From positions 2,442-12,464 of the forward strand of contig JALOQL010000077.1 in NCBI GenBank assembly GCA_025453415.1: a stretch of 10,023 nt of DNA, written 5' to 3'. This document shows positions 1 to 5,918 of the stretch, in pieces. Numbering within the stretch: the stretch's first letter is position 1; every line of letters starts with the position of its first letter. Source of the DNA: Minisyncoccota bacterium. GTDB taxonomy: Bacteria; Patescibacteriota; Minisyncoccia; Minisyncoccales; UBA5738. The notes beneath the pieces were generated by a model. That model made no database searches, was not told the DNA's origin, and worked only from the letters and a program-made list of their open reading frames with translations. A program made the position numbers and the translations under genes.

Positions 1-1161
1 CCTTACGCTTTCCAGCTCATCGGTAACCGAACTGCGTGACATCAGCGAAATCAACATTTCTTCATCGTCCGTGGACACCGTGGCAAGATTTGTCGACGTC
101 ATGGGCAATCCGATTATTTTTTCATCCCAGCGGATGACCCCGTGCGGCAACTTCGATAGTATCTCGATCAAGGTCAGGGTCGTTTGGCGGGTCAGCATCC
201 CAGACCCGCTCCCGACGCCTTCAAAACGCTCAACCGAGACCTTGATTTGCTCATCCGTCACCGCCTGATCTTTCGAAATCGATTCGGCCTTGGCGGTAAA
301 TTCCGCGACCAGGTGATGGTCCACCGCCACCACCGCCACACCGCTCGACGGGATGACGTTGCGCCGCTCGCCCGAGTTGAGACTAACTATTTGGAATTCG
401 GCATGGCCGTGCAGCTGGCGCAAAATTCTTGCCATTTCCTTGATCGCGTTTTTCCCGCCATTGGCAATGGCCATACCCGAATGACCGCCGGCCAACCCCT
501 CCAGCTTTAAACCCAAAATAGTTTTATTTGAAATCGCTTCCCGCTCGATCGGTAAAGATATCACGCTGTCGCCGCCGCCGGCGCAACCGATATAAACTTC
601 GCCAAAGTCCTCCGAATCCAGGTTTATCAGATATTTGTCGTTGCCGGTATCAAGATCTTTAAAAGAAATTTTCGACGCGCCCTGCAATCCCTGTTCTTCA
701 TCCACGGTCGCCATGATTTTTAACGGCCCGTGCGTAATCTCCGGATCGTCGACAAGCGCCAGCGCAATTGCCAGGCCGATGGCATTGTCCGCCCCCAAAC
801 TCGTCCCCCGGGCATAAACCCATTCCTTGGCCTCATCAACGAGCGGCACCACCCCTTTGACCGCCGGGTCGGGAAAACCTTGGTCATGCACGCAAACCAT
901 GTCCATGTGCGCCTGCAAAATCGCGCCGAATACATTTTCCCAGCCATGAGTTGCCGGAATTTCTATTAAAACATTGCCAACCGCATCGATCTCGTGCGCC
1001 AGTTTTCGGTCGCGGGCAAACCCAACCAAATAATCCCGCACGCCCGCTTCATTACCTGAAAGCCGCGGTATTTTCGAGATTTCCGCGAATCGTTGCCAAA
1101 CCCGTGCAATTGCGGGGCGGGATGCGTTTTTTTCTATCAGTTCTTTGATGGATGACGGCAT
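1..1161 (-). CDS. pepD: Cytosol non-specific dipeptidase (Xaa-His dipeptidase, M20C), 3'-truncated by window edge
   Basis: The reading frame runs from ATG at 1161 to the left edge without a stop, giving 387 residues. The E. coli family member has about 485, so roughly the last 100 residues lie outside. I translated it by eye. Family M20C metal-site motifs are visible in order: QAHMD (H85, D87), GTSLGADN (bridging D125), TVDEEQG (catalytic E155, metal E156) and LDSEDFGEVYIGCAGG (D182). GGHSGM near 226-230 and RNVIPS near 267-272 also match PepD. The last metal-ligand histidine is beyond the edge. The enzyme is a cytoplasmic zinc dipeptidase that hydrolyses a broad range of dipeptides, releasing amino acids for reuse. 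The start lacks a clear Shine-Dalgarno and sits just after a TGCTAGAAT extended -10. The next gene, tRNA-Lys, is divergent. The identification is strong from motif order and spacing. Confidence 0.93.
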   Translation of the reverse strand, partial: MPSSIKELIEKNASRPAIARVWQRFAEISKIPRLSGNEAGVRDYLVGFARDRKLAHEIDAVGNVLIEIPATHGWENVFGAILQAHMDMVCVHDQGFPDPAVKGVVPLVDEAKEWVYARGTSLGADNAIGLAIALALVDDPEITHGPLKIMATVDEEQGLQGASKISFKDLDTGNDKYLINLDSEDFGEVYIGCAGGGDSVISLPIEREAISNKTILGLKLEGLAGGHSGMAIANGGKNAIKEMARILRQLHGHAEFQIVSLNSGERRNVIPSSGVAVVAVDHHLVAEFTAKAESISKDQAVTDEQIKVSVERFEGVGSGSGMLTRQTTLTLIEILSKLPHGVIRWDEKIIGLPMTSTNLATVSTDDEEMLISLMSRSSVTDELESVR

Positions 1162-1170
1162 AATTGCTTC

Positions 1171-1179
1171 ATTCTAGCA
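1171..1179 (-). promoter_or_regulatory. Extended -10 promoter candidate for pepD
   Basis: Read on minus, TGCTAGAAT has the TGn extension and a five-of-six match to TATAAT. No good -35 hexamer lies at 16-18 bp. A start of transcription six to seven bases downstream falls at about 1164, only three or four bases before the ATG, so the mRNA would be nearly leaderless. Confidence 0.4.
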
Positions 1180-1210
1180 CAACCGGAAAAAACCGCTTTT
1201 CCGACCGGGG

Positions 1211-1239
1211 ATGACAAATTAATTGTTCGGTGCTATACT
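1211..1239 (+). promoter_or_regulatory. Sigma70-type promoter of tRNA-Lys
   Basis: ATGACA (1211-1216, five of six to TTGACA) and TATACT (1234-1239, five of six to TATAAT) are separated by exactly 17 bp, and TGC precedes the -10 as an extended element. The expected transcription start is near 1246, about 14 bases before the mature tRNA 5' end. Confidence 0.75.
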
Positions 1240-1259
1240 GGTCTCTGTTCGCAAAGTTT

Positions 1260-1334
1260 GCCCCCATGACTCAACGGTAGAGTAGCTGCCTTTTAAGCAG
1301 TTAGTTGCAGGTTCGAATCCTGCTGGGGGCACCA
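1260..1334 (+). tRNA. tRNA-Lys (anticodon UUU), CCA encoded
   Basis: A complete cloverleaf can be drawn. The acceptor stem is GCCCCCA (1260-1266) with TGGGGGC (1324-1330). The D stem is ACTC/GAGT. The anticodon stem is GCTGC/GCAGT with loop CTTTTAA, so the anticodon is TTT. A five-base variable loop precedes the T arm GCAGG-TTCGAAT-CCTGC. Discriminator A1331 is followed by an encoded CCA at 1332-1334. The length is 75 with CCA. It reads both lysine codons AAA and AAG. The 3' terminal ACCA is also the first four bases of the palindrome at 1331-1347. No U-rich terminator follows directly. Confidence 0.97.
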
Positions 1335-1410
1335 CGCTAAGCGTGGTTGCAGGCCCGCTCAGCGGGCCACCACGAATTTGATTTATTAATTAAGCCGACG
1401 CTAAGCGTCG
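1331..1410. repeat. Cluster of three short palindromes between tRNA-Lys and the GIY-YIG gene
   Basis: There are three odd-length perfect palindromes: ACCACGCTAAGCGTGGT (1331-1347, 8-bp arms), GGCCCGCTCAGCGGGCC (1352-1368, 8-bp arms) and CGACGCTAAGCGTCG (1396-1410, 7-bp arms). All share the centre GCTMAGC, where M is A or C. CGTGGT (1342-1347) can also pair with ACCACG (1369-1374) around the second palindrome, so alternative folds compete. The first overlaps the tRNA 3' ACCA and the third ends six bases before the nuclease start codon. A further copy of the third lies inside the nuclease gene at 1584-1598. The set resembles REP-type elements in style, but I cannot assign it to a named family. 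Confidence 0.85.
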
Positions 1411-1416
1411 ATTATT

Positions 1417-1689
1417 ATGTACTACGTCTACATTTTGCTGTGCGAAGGCGATGGAAAGCTATATATTGGCTATACGTCTGATTTGAAGCAAAGGATCGAG
1501 AGTCATAATAAAGGATTTGTAACGGCAACGAAAAATCGCCGGCCGTTAGTTTTGATGCATTACGAAGCGTATATCTCCTCTCGCGACGCTAAGCGTCGTG
1601 AGTTATTCTTGAAAGGCGGCAAAGGCCACGAAGAATTAAAAATCCAACTGCAAAACACTTACCGAAAATTAAAATACAAATTCGACTAA
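1417..1689 (+). CDS. Small GIY-YIG domain endonuclease-like protein (UPF0213/YhbQ type)
   Basis: This 90-residue protein is almost entirely one GIY-YIG domain. VYI (4-6) stands for GIY and YIG (16-18) for YIG. R26 in DLKQRIESH matches the conserved arginine, and E62 in DAKRRELFLK matches the metal-binding catalytic glutamate. The family cleaves DNA with one metal ion. The biological role of these small stand-alone members is largely unsettled, and they are common in small-genome bacteria. The start is the first ATG, with no Shine-Dalgarno; a palindrome lies six bases upstream. Codons 57-61, just before E62, are written by the same 15-base palindrome that occurs upstream. A strong terminator lies about 70 bp after the stop. 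The gene may be read from the tRNA promoter, since no separate promoter is evident. The domain call is secure; the function is not. Confidence 0.88.
   Translation: MYYVYILLCEGDGKLYIGYTSDLKQRIESHNKGFVTATKNRRPLVLMHYEAYISSRDAKRRELFLKGGKGHEELKIQLQNTYRKLKYKFD
1584..1598. repeat. Intragenic copy of the CGACGCTAAGCGTCG palindrome
   Basis: The 15 bases match 1396-1410 exactly and lie in frame within the GIY-YIG gene. They encode the D-A-K-R-R part of the catalytic helix, ending just before the codon for E62. Confidence 0.9.
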
Positions 1690-1757
1690 TTTTTTTGATC
1701 CCGCCCATTGGTCCAATTCCTTGATAATTTCGTTCCCTGATTTACAATGCGACGTAA

Positions 1758-1791
1758 AACGAAAAAGAGGCCAAGCGGCCTCTTTTTCGTT
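1758..1791. terminator. Strong bidirectional rho-independent terminator
   Basis: A perfect stem of 15 bp joins 1758-1772 and 1777-1791 around the loop AAGC. The core AGAGGCC/GGCCTCT is flanked by an A tract on one side and TTTTT on the other. It sits 69 bp after the GIY-YIG stop and should end that transcript; the symmetry means it can also work on minus. Confidence 0.88.
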
Positions 1792-1848
1792 ATACTGTAA
1801 CGCCGAGATCAGTCGCTGAGAATATCGACCTTGCAATCAACTTTTTAT

Positions 1849-1893
1849 AATTGCCGAGGTCAGACCTCGGCAATTCTAACCTCGGCAATTCTA
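1849..1893. repeat. 27-bp perfect palindrome with tandem repeat of its right half
   Basis: AATTGCCGAGGTC (1849-1861), a single central A (1862) and GACCTCGGCAATT (1863-1875) form a perfect palindrome with 13-bp arms. The unit ACCTCGGCAATTCTA then occurs twice in tandem (1864-1878 and 1879-1893). No run of T follows directly, so this is not a standard terminator. Apart from this, the terminator and the promoter for the next gene, I see nothing in the gene-free stretch 1690-1993. Confidence 0.85.
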
Positions 1894-1933
1894 ATTTATT
1901 TCTCCTCAATAACACGCCTCTTCCCAAAATTAT

Positions 1934-1961
1934 TTCCGATTGCCGTATATTTCGTTATAAT
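1934..1961 (+). promoter_or_regulatory. Promoter candidate for the 133-residue membrane protein
   Basis: A perfect TATAAT lies at 1956-1961. The best upstream hexamer, TTCCGA at 1934-1939 with 16 bp spacing, is weak. Transcription would begin near 1968, leaving a leader of about 26 bases with no Shine-Dalgarno before the ATG at 1994. Confidence 0.5.
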
Positions 1962-1993
1962 CAATCAATAACGGAAATTAACCACTTTTAATC

Positions 1994-2395
1994 ATGTTCG
2001 AAGATATTAGTTTTGGCGATTTCGTAAAGGTTTTTTCCATAATGGCGGTTCTGGGTTTATTGCTGATCGGTGCCATCGATGGAATGGGAAATCTGGGCAG
2101 GACCAACAAAAGATACAAAGACAAAATTATTGATTTTATATTCGGGATAGATATTTTCCTGACAGTATGGTTTGCCGTATCATTTCTCTGCAGCTTGGTT
2201 GCCGGATTGGGCGCGATTGTTATTATTATCTTACTTCCGCCGGCAATCGTCTTGTTCGCCGGGATGAGCCTTGTCGTAAAACCGGTCAGAAAATATAAAT
2301 ACGTAATCATCGGCGCCATAGCCGCGGGAATTGTCGCCACTTATGTATTTATCGACGGGATCCGCGGACTAGGCTTTGACGTTTTGTTCAATTGA
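1994..2395 (+). CDS. Hypothetical membrane protein, four predicted helices
   Basis: I do not recognise this 133-residue protein. It is very hydrophobic, with likely membrane helices near 10-29, 47-69, 71-95 and 102-122. Basic clusters at 38-45 (TNKRYKDK) and 98-103 (VRKYKY) would face the cytoplasm. There are no obvious catalytic motifs and only one cysteine. The ATG follows a TATAAT box at a sensible distance but has no Shine-Dalgarno. It stops with TGA, which supports use of the standard code. A second small membrane protein follows 61 bp downstream on the same strand, so the pair may be co-transcribed. A minus-strand frame over the same bases (2340-1978) is taken as its shadow. Confidence 0.65.
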   Translation: MFEDISFGDFVKVFSIMAVLGLLLIGAIDGMGNLGRTNKRYKDKIIDFIFGIDIFLTVWFAVSFLCSLVAGLGAIVIIILLPPAIVLFAGMSLVVKPVRKYKYVIIGAIAAGIVATYVFIDGIRGLGFDVLFN

Positions 2396-2456
2396 TCCGC
2401 CCAATCGATAACCCTCTCTCGGGTCACCAGCCGATATTTTTGCTCCATATTTTCAT

Positions 2457-2816
2457 ATGATCAAACAAAAAATAAAAGGCGGAGTCCTGGCAACGGTCGG
2501 CTATATATTGTCGCCGCTATCTTGGTGGAATGACATATTGGTCAATATTCCAATTGCCTATGCGTTCGGCTTTTTGTTCGGGTTAATTTCCAAATCATTG
2601 TTTTTCCCCGCCATGATCATCGCTTATTGGGGGACCAATATTCTCGGATTCATCCTGATACACAAGGGCGCTTCGGAAATATTTTCAAAAACCGAGAAGA
2701 AATACGCGAAAAAAGAGTTCCTTAAAGACTTGCTGATCTCGATAATTTACACATCGGCAATCCTCGCTTTGGTAAAGCTCGGAATTTTAAAATTTCCGGG
2801 TGATTATTTTCAATAG
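2457..2816 (+). CDS. Hypothetical small membrane protein, three predicted helices
   Basis: This 119-residue protein is not recognised with confidence. It starts with a short basic segment (MIKQKIKGG), followed by a semi-polar GYILSPLSWWND stretch (15-26). Likely helices lie near 30-46, 48-68 and 90-109, with a strongly basic and acidic loop at 75-90. The SPLSWWND and NIPIAY segments look conserved in style and may be useful search seeds, but I attach no function. The start ATG has no Shine-Dalgarno (CATATTTTCAT precedes it). It stops with TAG. No promoter is visible in the 61-bp gap, so it is probably read with the gene before it. A bidirectional terminator follows 30 bp after the stop. Confidence 0.68.
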   Translation: MIKQKIKGGVLATVGYILSPLSWWNDILVNIPIAYAFGFLFGLISKSLFFPAMIIAYWGTNILGFILIHKGASEIFSKTEKKYAKKEFLKDLLISIIYTSAILALVKLGILKFPGDYFQ

Positions 2817-2845
2817 TTCCGCCGATTATGGCCGGATAATGCGTT

Positions 2846-2877
2846 AAAACTGCCCAGGGCCGCCCTCGGCAGTTTTT
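2846..2877. terminator. Bidirectional terminator between convergent genes
   Basis: AAAACTGCC (2846-2854) pairs with GGCAGTTTT (2868-2876), with an inner AGGG/CCCT extension and a T run on plus. It ends the plus-strand membrane-protein transcript, and the A tract on the other side lets it act for the minus-strand gene ending at 3032. Confidence 0.82.
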
Positions 2878-2912
2878 ACAACTCGATCATTTAAGCTTTT
2901 TACAAAAACGCC

Positions 2913-2966
2913 TGAGGAAGCCGTCTAAGAACTCGGAGTTTCACGATGGGTTTTTAGACAGCCTCA
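2913..2966 (-). repeat. Imperfect inverted repeat, possible terminator of the minus-strand gene
   Basis: TGAGGAAGCCGTCTAAGAAC (2913-2932) matches, with gaps, the reverse complement of the segment ending GTTTTTAGACAGCCTCA (2950-2966). The shared blocks are GAGG/CCTC and GTCTAA/TTAGAC. On minus it is followed by GGCGTTTTTG, so it could terminate the transcript of the cysteine-rich protein. Equally it could be a remnant of a small mobile element. The stretch 2817-3031 otherwise holds only the terminator above. Confidence 0.45.
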
Positions 2967-3031
2967 CTAGCCGGTTTGTTAATATTGGATTGCCACGGGT
3001 TGGCCTTGGTAGATCAAGGCACCAATAGCTG

Positions 3032-4504
3032 TTACCGTCTAACGGCATTGCGGCGGCATTTGCCTTGCTCGAATCCGTCCAAAATGGCATCGCAAACGGA
3101 AGCGTCATTTTTGCGGTCGGCCACCCAATAATAGCAATCATCTTTTGTGTTTTGATCCTGAATCGCGCCGCAAATCGATTGGTCCCGTTTAACTTGGGCA
3201 ACATCCGATAAACATTCTTCGTAATTGGTAGCCTTGCAATCGGCGCAATCACGACACTGCTCGCAAAGGGAAGGGTCTTTCAGGTCTTCGGCAACGTTTT
3301 CATAGCACATGCACTTGCCTTCCGGCCTCTGGACCATGCCGCAAATCGACGGATCCTGATTTTCCCTTGCGATCTGATAGTAGCAATCCGCGTAATCACT
3401 AGTGAATATTTCGTCGTCGTTGCACTGTTCGCAAAGGGAAGGGTCTTTCAGGGCAAACGCCTTTTTCCCGTAGCAGGAGCATTTGCTTTTTTGAGTCGTA
3501 ATTTTATCGCAGATCGACCAATCGCGGGTTGCCCGAGCAACAGCATTATAGCAAACGTCTTTCTTGCCGGTATCGTAAATTTTATTATCGCAAACCGAAA
3601 GGTCTTTTTTTTCCACCGCCTCGTCATACGCTAAACCGAACCGGCAGGAATCCGCATATTTGCCTTCGGCAATCTTTTCACAAATTACCGGATCGCGTTT
3701 TTCCTGGGCCATTATAAAATAACAATCGTCCTTTCGGTATCCTTCGACCACAGCCCAGCACTGGCGGTCGAGCCATGAACAAAAGGCGGACTCCCGTTCG
3801 GCGGAGCAAAGTATCGATCGGGAAAATCCGCCGACCAGATTATAAAAAGATTGGACCACCGTAAGGCCGCAAATGACCAACGCCAGACCGGCAATGAAAA
3901 ATACCCAGAACAGCGCCGCGCCCCTCGCTCTCCCCCAAAACCGCCCTCGCGCCGGCTCGAAGGTTTGCAATTCGAAAATTTTCTTTGAAAAAATTACCAA
4001 GCCCTTAAGGTATAAAACGGCCGAAACGATCAGTGCGGCAAACGCCGCAATCAGGACTATAAGCGCAAAAATGCCCGCGAAGGGCGCACTCCACGAATAG
4101 ATGCTCTCGGAATCAGCCAGTTCCGCCAGGTAATCGATGGACAACACAATCCAATTGATCAAAAAGTAAAAAAATAAAGCCATTGCTTGAGGAACGAGCG
4201 TAAGTTTCAGCGCAATAGCCGGATAGAACTTTATCGGCAGGCCCTTGGTGCGGATGCGATAAACCGCCCATTTGGCCAGTACCGCCAAACCAAAAGCTAT
4301 ATAGAATAATTGGCAAAAAAAGATCAGGGCAATGGTTCCTCCCCCGAAATCTCCGTATCCGAATAACAAACAAAGGGCGCATGAAGCAATGATATAGATC
4401 GTCCATAAAACCGCGAAGATTACCGCATTGATCTTCAGCGATCTTTGGGATGATTTCTCGACCAATTGGCGGTAGCGTTGTTTGATTCCCATTATTTTAT
4501 TCAT
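3032..4504 (-). CDS. Five-helix membrane protein with a C-terminal cysteine-rich repeat domain
   Basis: The first 220 of 490 residues carry about five membrane helices (near 26-49, 55-80, 98-122, 140-172 and 195-220). The remainder is a soluble domain of about eight repeats of 25-31 residues with the pattern DxCYxxxAxxxxDxSxC. Basic N-terminal and loop residues (7-24, 79-92, 174-195) versus an acidic loop at 123-138 place the N-terminus inside and the repeat domain outside. The cysteines (C261, C275, C287, C305, C318, C332, C358, C374, C388, C414, C431, C445, C457, C471 and others) are regularly paired per repeat and may form disulfides. The segment LKDPSLCEQC occurs twice (352-361 and 408-417). 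No enzyme motif is seen. The start ATG at 4504 lies right after a promoter-like sequence; M5 is an alternative start. The function is unknown; an extracellular binding or scaffold role is a guess. Confidence 0.82.
   Translation of the reverse strand: MNKIMGIKQRYRQLVEKSSQRSLKINAVIFAVLWTIYIIASCALCLLFGYGDFGGGTIALIFFCQLFYIAFGLAVLAKWAVYRIRTKGLPIKFYPAIALKLTLVPQAMALFFYFLINWIVLSIDYLAELADSESIYSWSAPFAGIFALIVLIAAFAALIVSAVLYLKGLVIFSKKIFELQTFEPARGRFWGRARGAALFWVFFIAGLALVICGLTVVQSFYNLVGGFSRSILCSAERESAFCSWLDRQCWAVVEGYRKDDCYFIMAQEKRDPVICEKIAEGKYADSCRFGLAYDEAVEKKDLSVCDNKIYDTGKKDVCYNAVARATRDWSICDKITTQKSKCSCYGKKAFALKDPSLCEQCNDDEIFTSDYADCYYQIARENQDPSICGMVQRPEGKCMCYENVAEDLKDPSLCEQCRDCADCKATNYEECLSDVAQVKRDQSICGAIQDQNTKDDCYYWVADRKNDASVCDAILDGFEQGKCRRNAVRR
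3261..3452 (-). repeat. Two identical 24-base copies within the cysteine-rich repeats
   Basis: The 24 bases at 3261-3284 and 3429-3452 are identical on plus (both begin TCGCAAAGGG). They are spaced by 168 bp, which is 56 residues or two protein repeats. Both encode LKDPSLCEQ. This points to a recent duplication or gene conversion of a two-repeat unit; flanking repeats differ more. Confidence 0.85.
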
Positions 4505-4510
4505 TGATTC

Positions 4511-4539
4511 ATTTTATCCCAATTGCCGCGCGGATTCAA
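4511..4539 (-). promoter_or_regulatory. Promoter candidate for the cysteine-rich membrane protein
   Basis: On minus, TTGAAT (4539-4534) and TAAAAT (4516-4511) are spaced by 17 bp, four and five of six to consensus. The predicted transcription start falls at 4504-4505, on the ATG itself, so a leaderless mRNA is plausible. The rest of the gap to the next gene (4540-4624) shows no clear terminator, only a weak TTTTGC/GCAAAA hairpin. Confidence 0.45.
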
Positions 4540-4624
4540 AAACCTTCCCAAATATCACTTCTTGGTTTTGCTTTATGGCAAAATCATTTAAAGGGTAATG
4601 CATCTACTTAAGCGAAACTGGCCG

Positions 4625-5881
4625 TTAATCGTTTGTTATCGCGGGATTGATAGTGAATCCATTTAAAATGAATGACCTCCTCCCCGGGTTCCGGCTTCGC
4701 CTCCACCCGGGGTTTCCCTTGAGTCTTGCGGGCCTGTTCGTCCCGCAAATAGCTTGCCGCGTGCTCGCGGCAAGAGTTGTATCATTCATCCCCGCATTCC
4801 GGCGGCTACCTGCGGGGACGATCTCTTTCGCTGTCGCATCGCAAATATCTCTTTCGTTAAGCCCTGCATATTGGCCTTCGCCGTCAGCCCCCAGTATTTT
4901 TATGGGGCACATCAAGCAAGCCCTTTTCTGGGGATATTTGGGCGATTTAAACGGTTCCGGAATGCCTTCTGGGTCACGGCAACAAACCCAATTTTTGCCC
5001 TTAGGACATGGCTCCAAATACAGGTCGCTGGCTCCGTTAATGTGGCCGAATTCATGCGCCAAAACATCAACGTATTGGCTTTGGTCAAGCAGATCCGTGG
5101 CAACCCTAAAATTTTGGATAATAGTATTCTTCCAAGTAGCGGCAAAAGAGGCAAACTGGTATTCCGGACCCCTGGTTTGGAAATCCTGGTCATTTAAAAA
5201 GATCACTATCAGATTGTCAAAAGACGAGGTTCTGGTTTCCTTTTTAATTTTCTCCAAAAAAGCGTCGACATCATTCATTAAATAACCCGACTGGCTCGCA
5301 CGAAGATTCACCGGTGGCAACGGCGTGGTAATATTAAAAATGCCGGCGTATTTTAAATTAATTTGGTAGTCAATATTGTATTTTTTTGCTGCTTCATGGA
5401 AATAATCTTCCAAATAATATATCGAACGTATATTGTTGCGGCCCAAACTAATATCTTTATTTGCTTTATCGGTAATCAGATCAACGAAGGAATATGTTCC
5501 CACGATTTCACCATCGCCTCCGACATTGATATCGAAGCATTTTTCAAATGCAAGCGATTCTTCGCCGGTTTTCCACCGGCAGAGCACCAAAGGCGGAATT
5601 ATGGTATCGGCATATTTAATAATCACCACTCCGACATCAACCGACTGTCTCTTCTCTGTTCGGCCGCTTGTGGTGCTGGAAACAAACTCTGACGCCTGGT
5701 TTTTATCCTGCGATAAGGGTTTTTCGTCAATATGGACAACGACATCTTTATTTGTCGGCGTTTTTACCTCTTTGTTTGATATTCGAACCATGCAATAACT
5801 CAAAATCGCCGCGCCCGCCGTCAGGATCAGGACGATTAAGATTCTCCATAATATAGAAAAACCCCGTGAGGAATCTACCAT
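4625..5881 (-). CDS. Metzincin-like metalloprotease with N-terminal anchor or signal
   Basis: The 418-residue product begins with a hydrophobic segment (11-31) that is a signal anchor or uncleaved signal peptide, so the body is likely outside the membrane. LAHEFGHINGASDLY contains HEFGH (276-280) in the extended form HEXXHXXGXXD: H276 and H280 would bind zinc, E277 is the catalytic base and D286 the third ligand, as in snapalysin-type metzincins. CLMC (322-325) supplies the Met-turn methionine M324. Cysteines at 292, 300, 301, 322 and 325 crowd the active site and could form disulfides. The part after about residue 352 looks unlike a folded protease domain (TTLAASTRQ, RRSRNPGRR) and is encoded by a row of hairpins. 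A TATAAT promoter lies 40 bp upstream, and no Shine-Dalgarno is seen. The substrate is unknown. The protease call is firm, the subfamily less so. Confidence 0.82.
   Translation of the reverse strand: MVDSSRGFSILWRILIVLILTAGAAILSYCMVRISNKEVKTPTNKDVVVHIDEKPLSQDKNQASEFVSSTTSGRTEKRQSVDVGVVIIKYADTIIPPLVLCRWKTGEESLAFEKCFDINVGGDGEIVGTYSFVDLITDKANKDISLGRNNIRSIYYLEDYFHEAAKKYNIDYQINLKYAGIFNITTPLPPVNLRASQSGYLMNDVDAFLEKIKKETRTSSFDNLIVIFLNDQDFQTRGPEYQFASFAATWKNTIIQNFRVATDLLDQSQYVDVLAHEFGHINGASDLYLEPCPKGKNWVCCRDPEGIPEPFKSPKYPQKRACLMCPIKILGADGEGQYAGLNERDICDATAKEIVPAGSRRNAGMNDTTLAASTRQAICGTNRPARLKGNPGWRRSRNPGRRSFILNGFTINPAITND
4682..4818. repeat. Array of four consecutive hairpins at the 3' end of the protease gene
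   Basis: The arms are CCCCGGGT/ACCCGGGG (4682-4689 and 4705-4712), TTGCGGG/CCCGCAA (4726-4732 and 4742-4748), CTTGCCGCG/CGCGGCAAG (4753-4761 and 4766-4774) and TCCCCGCA/TGCGGGGA (4789-4796 and 4811-4818). All are perfect and GC-rich. They fall in the reading frame and write about residues 355-400 of the protease. The arms differ in sequence, so they are not copies of one repeat. Confidence 0.85.
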
Positions 5882-5918
5882 AATGAATTAGCTATTTGCG
5901 CTTTTTAATTATTGGTTT

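Noticed and set aside
184..510. Plus-strand frame of 108 residues
   Set aside because: It lies opposite the pepD frame, which shows all expected metal-site motifs.
1331..1410. CRISPR array
   Set aside because: The palindromes are short, differ in their arms and are not separated by uniform spacers, and no cas gene is near.
1978..2340. Minus-strand 120-residue frame opposite the 133-residue membrane protein
   Set aside because: The plus frame has a TATAAT promoter at a suitable distance and clear helix and charge patterning; the minus product is hydroxyl- and Met-rich without such support.
4647..5285. 212-residue plus-strand open frame over the protease gene
   Set aside because: It is antisense to the HEFGH protease frame and has no recognisable domain or start signal.
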